A DNA stretch of 64,000 nucleotides from Xestospongia muta. Its lineage: Eukaryota > Porifera > Demospongiae > Haplosclerida > Petrosiidae. The position numbers and the translations under genes were made by a program. Within the stretch, counting starts at the first letter, position 1, and every line of letters starts with the position of its first letter. Shown piece after piece: positions 56,749-64,000 of the stretch. Where the stretch lies: NCBI GenBank assembly GCA_963693285.1, contig OY848927.1, positions 126,501 to 190,500 on the forward strand, given 5' to 3'. Below the pieces are notes generated by a model. It worked only from the letters and a program-made list of their open reading frames with translations, was not told the DNA's origin and ran no database searches.

Positions 56749-59700
56749 ATGGACATTTCTAAAGAAGAACTCGAGAGAGAACTCGAGGAAGAAACAATGG
56801 AGGGCGAGGTAAAGGACAAATAAACCAGATCAATACATTTGTTTCCTCCTTTTCTCTAGACTCATGCTCCTGAGGCTGTTGATACAACCCTCACTGATGA
56901 TACGATAGCTACTGAACATGACCAGACTGTCATAGCAGACACGTGAGATAAACATCTCAGTCATATGACTTTTATTCTTATAACAGGAGTGGTGAGAGTA
57001 TTGCGGAAAAATCTACACCGGCACCAGCCAGGAAAAGAGGACGCCCCCCATCCAGTGCTCATAAATCAGTAATTACAAACCAATAATTAATTTTTGATTA
57101 CTATAATTATCACAGGGTCCTACTCCTAAGAAGAAAGGCAAACAGTCATCGGCAATAATTGCCCCATTGCCCTCTAATGATGAAGATGGTGAGCTATTTA
57201 GCAGTGTCGTTGGTGGTAAAAGTGCATTACAGGTCAGCCACACCTATTGACACACCCATTTTAAATGATAATTTCAGGCAGTATTAAATGAGTGGGTGGG
57301 TCGATATCAGACTGATCCTGAGGCTGCCATGTTGGAACTGGTTCAGTATTTTGTACGATGTTGTGGATGTCGTGCTAAAATTCTTTCCAGTGATTTTCAA
57401 ACTCAAGAGGCAGCCACTGTAATACGCAAATTAACTGAAGATTTTGCAGAGGTACTATTGTATTAATTATAAAGTAATTATTAAAGTTATTAATAGGATA
57501 GTGGTGATTATCCCCTCATTATGAGTGGTCCTCAATATAAGAAATTCAAAGTAAGTACATTGTTATCAGTGACTGTTTTATGATGTAATTATTTTAGTCA
57601 AATTATACAGAGTTTGTTGAGCGGCTAATTGAGGGGTGTGGTGAAGCCATATTATATGATGAGTACATGTTAGATACACTTGTCATGTGGTTAGTCGGTC
57701 TAAGTGATTCACAAGTCAGGGCCTTTAGACACACCAGTACTTTAGCTTGTAAGTGATATACTAAGAATTTACTAATAATTTACTGAGTAGTATACTAATA
57801 ATATACTGATAAAAGTACTGCTGTAGGTTTAAAACTGGTGACGGGATTGGTTAGAGTAGCTAATGCTGTCAACTCTGAAGTAGATAACACACAGGTCTGT
57901 CCATTTGTTTGCTATCTGTCCATTTGTTATGTTATTTGTCCATTTATAGCGTCAATGTGAAACTGAAAGGAGACGGTCCTCATCACGTCGTACCACTGGT
58001 AAATTATCTAAATTGGAAACTAACCTTCAACAGCTTCAACAACAATGTGTCAACTTACATGAAATGATGAACACACTCTTTTCATCTGTTTTTGTCCATC
58101 GTTATCGTGACACATGTCCTGATATACGAGCTATCTGTATAGCTGAACTTGGTGTGTGGATGAAAGAATACAGTACTCAATTTTTAGCTGATAATTATCT
58201 GAAATATATTGGATGGACGCTATCAGATAAAGTCAGTTTTATTAATGGAATTATTATCATTATAATGACAGGTTGGTGAAGTAAGACTGCAGTCAATACA
58301 GGCATTGCTTCCATTGTACAGTTCACCTGATTTAGGACCACATTTAGAACTGTTCACTGAGAAATTTAAAGTAAGTTAGATTCTAATAATATAGCTCTCA
58401 TCAGTCTAATATTATAGGAGAGACTAGTTTCCATGCGTCTTGATAAAGAAGATAATGTTGTCGTAGCTGCTATATCACTGTGTTCCTATTTGTTATCAAT
58501 GGATATGTTAGAACCTGAGGAGTGTGTTGAAATATGTGAACTTGTTTTTATGGAAAACAGACAGATTGCTAGAGCTGCTGGTATAATTATATAATTAATA
58601 TTGTTTTCTATTTTCTGCTAACGTAACAGGAAAATTTGCTATCCAATATCTTTTCTCTGAGGATTTTATGACTAAAGCTCGTCGTGCTAAACCTCCTAAA
58701 GGACACAAAAAACCAACTGATGCTCAAATAAAATTGAGAGAATTAGTTCGTTTTTTTTTAGAAGTGAAGATACATCATCATGCAGAATATATAGTTGACA
58801 GTTTATGGGATCATACAGCAGTGTTGCAGGTAAAATACTATTTATTAACTGAAGTAATTGCTTGTGTAAGGAATGGGAGACAATGATTGGACTATTGTTG
58901 ACTGCTTCCTGTGGTATTGTGCTCACAGCTGAAGAAGAGGTAGCAATGATAGAAATATTAACGTGTTCTATACGTAGAGCGTGTGGCATGAGTTTAGTAA
59001 AAGGGCGAGGGAAAGCATTGTCAGCAAAAGATCGGAGAAATGTTGAATCTGATAAGGAGTCAATAGCAGCTGAATTCATACCAGTTATACCAGAACTCAT
59101 AGCTAAGGTAGAGAAACAAATATATAAATTTATTTATTTATTTTATTTAGTATGGAACTGATGCAACTTGTGCTGCTAATTTAACTAGTATCCCTCAACA
59201 ATTTGACTTAGAATTGTATGTGGAACTTAGAGCTCAAAAGGTAAAAGGAACCATCAGTATACCAATCTCTATATCTTCTTTTATAGCATTTAGAAGACTT
59301 GTTAACTCACCTTAAAGAATTAATTCAGAAACACTCTTCTGTTGAAGTATGCCTCATATAATTTGCAGTATGATGTCATGATATGTCATAGGTATTACAG
59401 GAGATTAGTAAAACTTATAAACATCTTTTAAATACTGAGTTTACTCTACATTCGATAGTTGATGTAGCATTTGGTCAACTTGTGGACGAATTGTTTGCTA
59501 GTTTTAAAGAATGGATGTCTGCTTTAAAAGATCAATCTTTGGTTAGTTCTAATTTTATTTTAGTCCACTTAGTATATATGTATCATGACTAGATGGACGA
59601 TGATAATGAAGATATTTTTAGCTTGAGTGTGACATTAAAACGTATCACAGCTTTGTTAAAGTATGCTAGTTTATTAAACTAACTATATTTTATACTGTTT

Positions 59701-62700
59701 AGACAAATTGATATAACAGATCGATCTTCACCAGAAGAATTGTTACAACTAGTTGATGCTGGAGTAGATGGCAATGCATCAGATATGGTATATATAATAC
59801 ATCAAGTGATTAGTTGTATCATATATCCCTAGCTTGTTTTACCAGCTTTGTCCATTCTTCAATTACATCTCCTATGGCGTTTACATTCAATAGATGTTAC
59901 TAAGCCTGATCGTTCTAAGCTACGAGATGTTCACACGTTAACAGAAACTTTAATCAAACATTGCTCTGACCTTCTCAAACTAGGCAGTTCTGCTGTACAG
60001 CAAGAAGCATTTGTCATTCTCTGTGATCTTCTCATTGTATTCTCTAAACAATTAGCAACTCATGGTATACCTGTAATACATTAAGATATTCATTTATGTT
60101 CACTACAGGAGAACTGGGAGCACTTGTATACATTCCTGACTCCGCCCTCCAATCAACTATGTGTGATTATGTAATAGAGAGAGTGTTTGGAGACAGTGAA
60201 CTGGATACTGAACCCACGTCAGATGAAGAAGCACTTGCCCAAGCTGAAAAATTAAATGATCGTCGTGTTTTATTAGCTGGTTATCTCAAGTTAATTCTCT
60301 ATTCTGTTATTGATCTAACGATGGGTGCCCCTATATTTGCTCAATATATTAAGGTAATAATATAAGTGGTTTTTGTTAGTATTGAAATTGATCTTTGTTT
60401 AGTTTTTCTCTGATTATGGTGATCTTATTCGTATGGTAATTACGCGTACACGAGATGCTAGTCCTCTAAAATGGTACCGAGCAATTCTCCTCACTTTACA
60501 ACAACAGTATTTAACACTGCAATCAGAAGGAGGGGGTGTGGTTGACCACACCTCCCCAGAATGGGCTGATCTTAAAGTATGTTTATATGTCACTTAACAA
60601 GGAAGTATATAGCTAACTTCATAAAAAAATTCAAGTGATTTTGTGACATGGACTAAATTCTCAATTTTGGGCTCGAGACCATGGACTATAGTCCATGGTA
60701 TTGGAGCCAAAAATGGCAAAATATGAAATTGCTTCAAATTGCTTTTTATGATGATAGCTATATAGGTCCTTGTTAAGTAGAATAATTGTTTGTGCTTAGA
60801 AATGTTGTTAAAGTCAGTAAAAAAACAAAACGAATTCATTAATTTGCATGTACATTTACTAGTAGAACAAAGAGCATTATATAAACATTTTTAAAAGGAT
60901 AATGCAACATTTTAGAGCAGTGATACTAATGTCACTTAACAAGGACATATATAGCTATCATCACAAAAAATTTGAAGCAATTTCATTCTTTAAAGTCTGT
61001 AAAAACCAAAACTAATTCATTAATTTACATGTACATTTACTAGTAGAACAAAGGGTATTATATAAACATTTTTAAAAGGATAATGCAACATTTTAGAGCA
61101 GTGATACTAATGTCACTTAACAAGGACCTATATAGCTAACTTCATAAAAAAATTCAAGTGATTTTGTGACGTGGACCAAATTCTCAATTTTTGGCTCGAG
61201 ACCATGGACTATAGTCCATGGTCTCGAGCCAAAAATGGCAAAAATGGCAAAATATGAAATTGCTTCAAATTTTTTATGATGATAGGTATATAGGTCCTTG
61301 TTAAGTAGAATAATTGTTTGTCCTTAGAAATGTTGTTAAAGTCAGTAAAAAAACAAAACGGATTCATTAATTTGCATGTACATTTACTAGTAGAACAAAG
61401 AGCATTATATAAACATTTTTAAAAGGATAATGCAACATTTTAGAGCAGTGATACTAATGTCACTTAACAAGGACATATATAGCTATCATCACAAAAAATT
61501 TGAAGCAATTTCATTCTTTAAAGTCTGTAAAAACCAAAACTAATTCATTAATTTACATGTACATTTACTAGTAGAACAAAGGGTATTATATAAACATTTT
61601 TAAAAGGATAATGCAACATTTTAGAGCAGTGATACTAATGTCACTTAACAAGGACCTATATAGCTAACTTCATAAAAAAATTCAAGTGATTTTGTGACGT
61701 GGACCAAATTCTCAATTTTTGGCTCGAGACCATGGACTATAGTCCATGGTCTCGAGCCAAAAATGGCAAAAATGGCAAAATATGAAATTGCTTCAAATTT
61801 TTTATGATGATAGGTATATAGGTCCTTGTTAAGTAGAATAATTGTTTGTCCTTAGAAATGTTGTTAAAGTCAGTAAAAAAACAAAACGGATTCATTAATT
61901 TGCATGTACATTTACTAGTAGAACAAAGAGCATTATATAAACATTTTTAAAAGGATAATGCAACATTTTAGAGCAGTGATACTAATGTCACTTAACAAGG
62001 ACATATATAGCTATCATCACAAAAAATTTGAAGCAATTTCATTCTTTAAAGTCTGTAAAAACCAAAACTAATTCATTAATTTACATGTACATTTACTAGT
62101 AGAACAAAGGGTATTATATAAACATTTTTAAAAGGATAATGCAACATTTTAGAGCAGTGATACTAATGTCACTTAACAAGGACCTATATAGCTAACTTCA
62201 TAAAAAAATTCAAGTGATTTTGTGACGTGGACCAAATTCTCAATTTTTGGCTCGAGACCATGGACTATAGTCCATGGTCTCGAGCCAAAAATGGCAAAAA
62301 TGGCAAAATATGAAATTGCTTCAAATTTTTTATGATGATAGGTATATAGGTCCTTGTTAAGTAGAATAATTGTTTGTCCTTAGAAATGTTGTTAAAGTCA
62401 GTAAAAAAACAAAACGGATTCATTAATTTGCATGTACATTTACTAGTAGAACAAAGAGCATTATATAAACATTTTTAAAAGGATAATGCAACATTTTAGA
62501 GCAGTGATACTAATGTCACTTAACAAGGACATATATAGCTATCATCACAAAAAATTTGAAGCAATTTCATTCTTTAAAGTCTGTAAAAACCAAAACTAAT
62601 TCATTAATTTACATGTACATTTACTAGTAGAACAAAGGGTATTATATAAACATTTTTAAAAGGATAATGCAACATTTTAGAGCAGTGATACTAATGTCAC

Positions 62701-64000
62701 TTAACAAGGACCTATATAGCTAACTTCATAAAAAAATTCAAGTGATTTTGTGACGTGGACCAAATTCTCAATTTTTGGCTCGAGACCATGGACTATAGTC
62801 CATGGTCTCGAGCCAAAAATGGCAAAAATGGCAAAATATGAAATTGCTTCAAATTTTTTATGATGATAGGTATATAGGTCCTTGTTAAGTAGAATAATTG
62901 TTTGTCCTTAGAAATGTTGTTAAAGTCAGTAAAAAAACAAAACGGATTCATTAATTTACATGTACATTTACTAGTAGAACAAAGGGCATTATATAAACAT
63001 TTTTAAAAGGATAATGCAACATTTTAGAGCAGTGATACTAATGTCACTTAACAAGGACCTATATAGCTAACTTCATAAAAAAATTCAAGTGATTTTGTGA
63101 CGTGGACCAAATTCTCAATTTTTGGCTCGAGACCATGGACTATAGTCCATGGTCTCGAGCCAAAAATGGCAAAATATGAAATTGCTTCAAATTTTTTATG
63201 ATGATAGGTATATAGGTCCTTGTTAAGTAGAATAATTGTTTGTCCTTAGAAATGTTGTTAAAGTCAGTAAAAAAACAAAACGGATTCATTAATTTACATG
63301 TACATTTACTAGTAGAACAAAGGGCATTATATAAACATTTTTAAAAGGATAATGTAACATTTTAGAGCAGTGATACTAATGTCACTTAACAAGTACCTAT
63401 ATAGTTATCATCACAAAAAATTTGAAGCGATTTCATTCTTTAAAATCTGTGAAAAACCAAAACGAATTCATTAATTTACATGTACATTTACTAGTAGAAC
63501 AAAGGGCATTATATAAATATTTTTAAAAGGATAATGCAACATTTCAGGATTTAGCAAGGAGAATTGCTTTGACAACTGGATTTGAAGTTGTTAAGTATCG
63601 TCAACCATTAGTTGGTATCCATAGAGATGGTATCAAGTTTGCCCTACAACGAGAGAATGATGAAGATATCTTGACTCCACCCCCTCAATTAGACTTCATA
63701 GAAGTAATAGCTGAATTCAGTTTTCGTCTTGTTAATGTTGATATATCTGGTGACAAAGGAATGTACGTAATCTATAATTTAATAAGTAGGGTCATCCTCT
63801 CAATTATTAGATTGTCATTTCTCAAAGAACAATTTGAAGACCACCCACTCAATGAAATTACTGAACTGGATGGCTGGGAACCTTTAAACAATTACATCAC
63901 ATCACTAAATCGTCAAGAAGGGGCAGAGTCTCATGACACTACAGGAGGTGTTGCTCAAACTAAAAAGAGAGGCCGTGGTACTAAGAGAAAACAAACTGCT
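56749..64000 (+). CDS. STAG: Cohesin subunit STAG/SA (stromalin), 3' end missing
   Basis: HEAT-repeat subunit that binds RAD21 and loads cohesin on chromatin. Start [20 protein letters not shown]. An AT-hook-like basic patch, [10 protein letters not shown], precedes the STAG region: [86 protein letters not shown]. The stromalin conserved domain follows: [59 protein letters not shown]. Then HEAT repeats, [11 protein letters not shown] and [20 protein letters not shown]. After a 2,971-nt intron (60577-63547) it continues [59 protein letters not shown], and a basic [11 protein letters not shown] at the right edge. All other introns seen are short. Confidence 0.93.
60587..63540. mobile_element. 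Inverted-repeat array filling a STAG intron
   Basis: Same family as the 27-31 kb blocks, in opposite orientation. Palindrome centres (CTCGAG start) fall at 60672, 61195, 61723, 62251, 62779 and 63125. Three intervals are exactly 528 bp and those units look identical by eye; the last interval is 346 bp. A clean 203-bp element with terminal inverted repeats lies at 60755-60957. The array starts about 10 nt after the donor site and reaches the acceptor. Confidence 0.88.

Overview
The window reads as nuclear DNA of an early-branching animal, most likely a demosponge with a compact genome like Amphimedon; this identity is inferred from content, not from a database match. It is AT-rich. Genes are split by very short introns, about 40-60 nt where I could place both ends. 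Animal-specific families are present (TNF ligand, DLG scaffold, caveolin, cohesin STAG). I find about 28 protein genes, alternating on the two strands, with start-to-start gaps often under 200 bp and stop-to-stop gaps as small as 11 bp.

Layout, left to right. 1-11.1 kb: a secreted PqaA/AprA-like protein (-, runs off the left edge), DZIP1 (+), thiamine pyrophosphokinase (-), LAMTOR4 (+) and DLG (-). 11.3-15.9 kb: two tandem Arf-family GTPases (+) and AMPK gamma (-). 17.6-25.1 kb: a TNF-superfamily ligand (+), a caveolin (-), an FLVCR/SLC49 transporter (+) and MCCC1 (-). 25.2-31.2 kb: a gene-poor repeat zone with a RIOK2 pseudogene, minisatellites and a family of ~204-bp inverted-repeat elements alternating with a strong palindrome. 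31.2-39.4 kb: DCP2 (+), a small unassigned gene (-), INTS4 (+), CFAP300 (-) and pseudouridine-5'-phosphatase (+). 39.5-51.3 kb: an ankyrin adaptor (+), an SLC19 thiamine/folate carrier (-), COMMD2 (+), an F-BAR plus J-domain protein (-), IFT57 (+), a TDP2-like EEP protein (-) and a gasdermin-like protein (-). 52.2-64 kb: UCKL1 (+), thioredoxin (+), LRRC56 (-) and cohesin STAG (+, runs off the right edge). One STAG intron is almost 3 kb of the same repeat family.

There is no operon logic; this is a dense mixture of housekeeping, ciliary (DZIP1, CFAP300, IFT57, LRRC56) and signalling genes. The most notable points are the F-BAR/J-domain fusion, a gasdermin-like protein without a C-terminal repressor, a tandem duplication at the INTS4/CFAP300 boundary in which each copy kept a different gene end, and an inverted-repeat family that fills a STAG intron almost splice site to splice site. 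Two Arf proteins have the catalytic glutamine replaced, and short dyads (X-box-like and TCATGTGA-like) recur in introns. All gene models were assembled by eye from splice signals and remembered family features, so exon boundaries are approximate unless stated.
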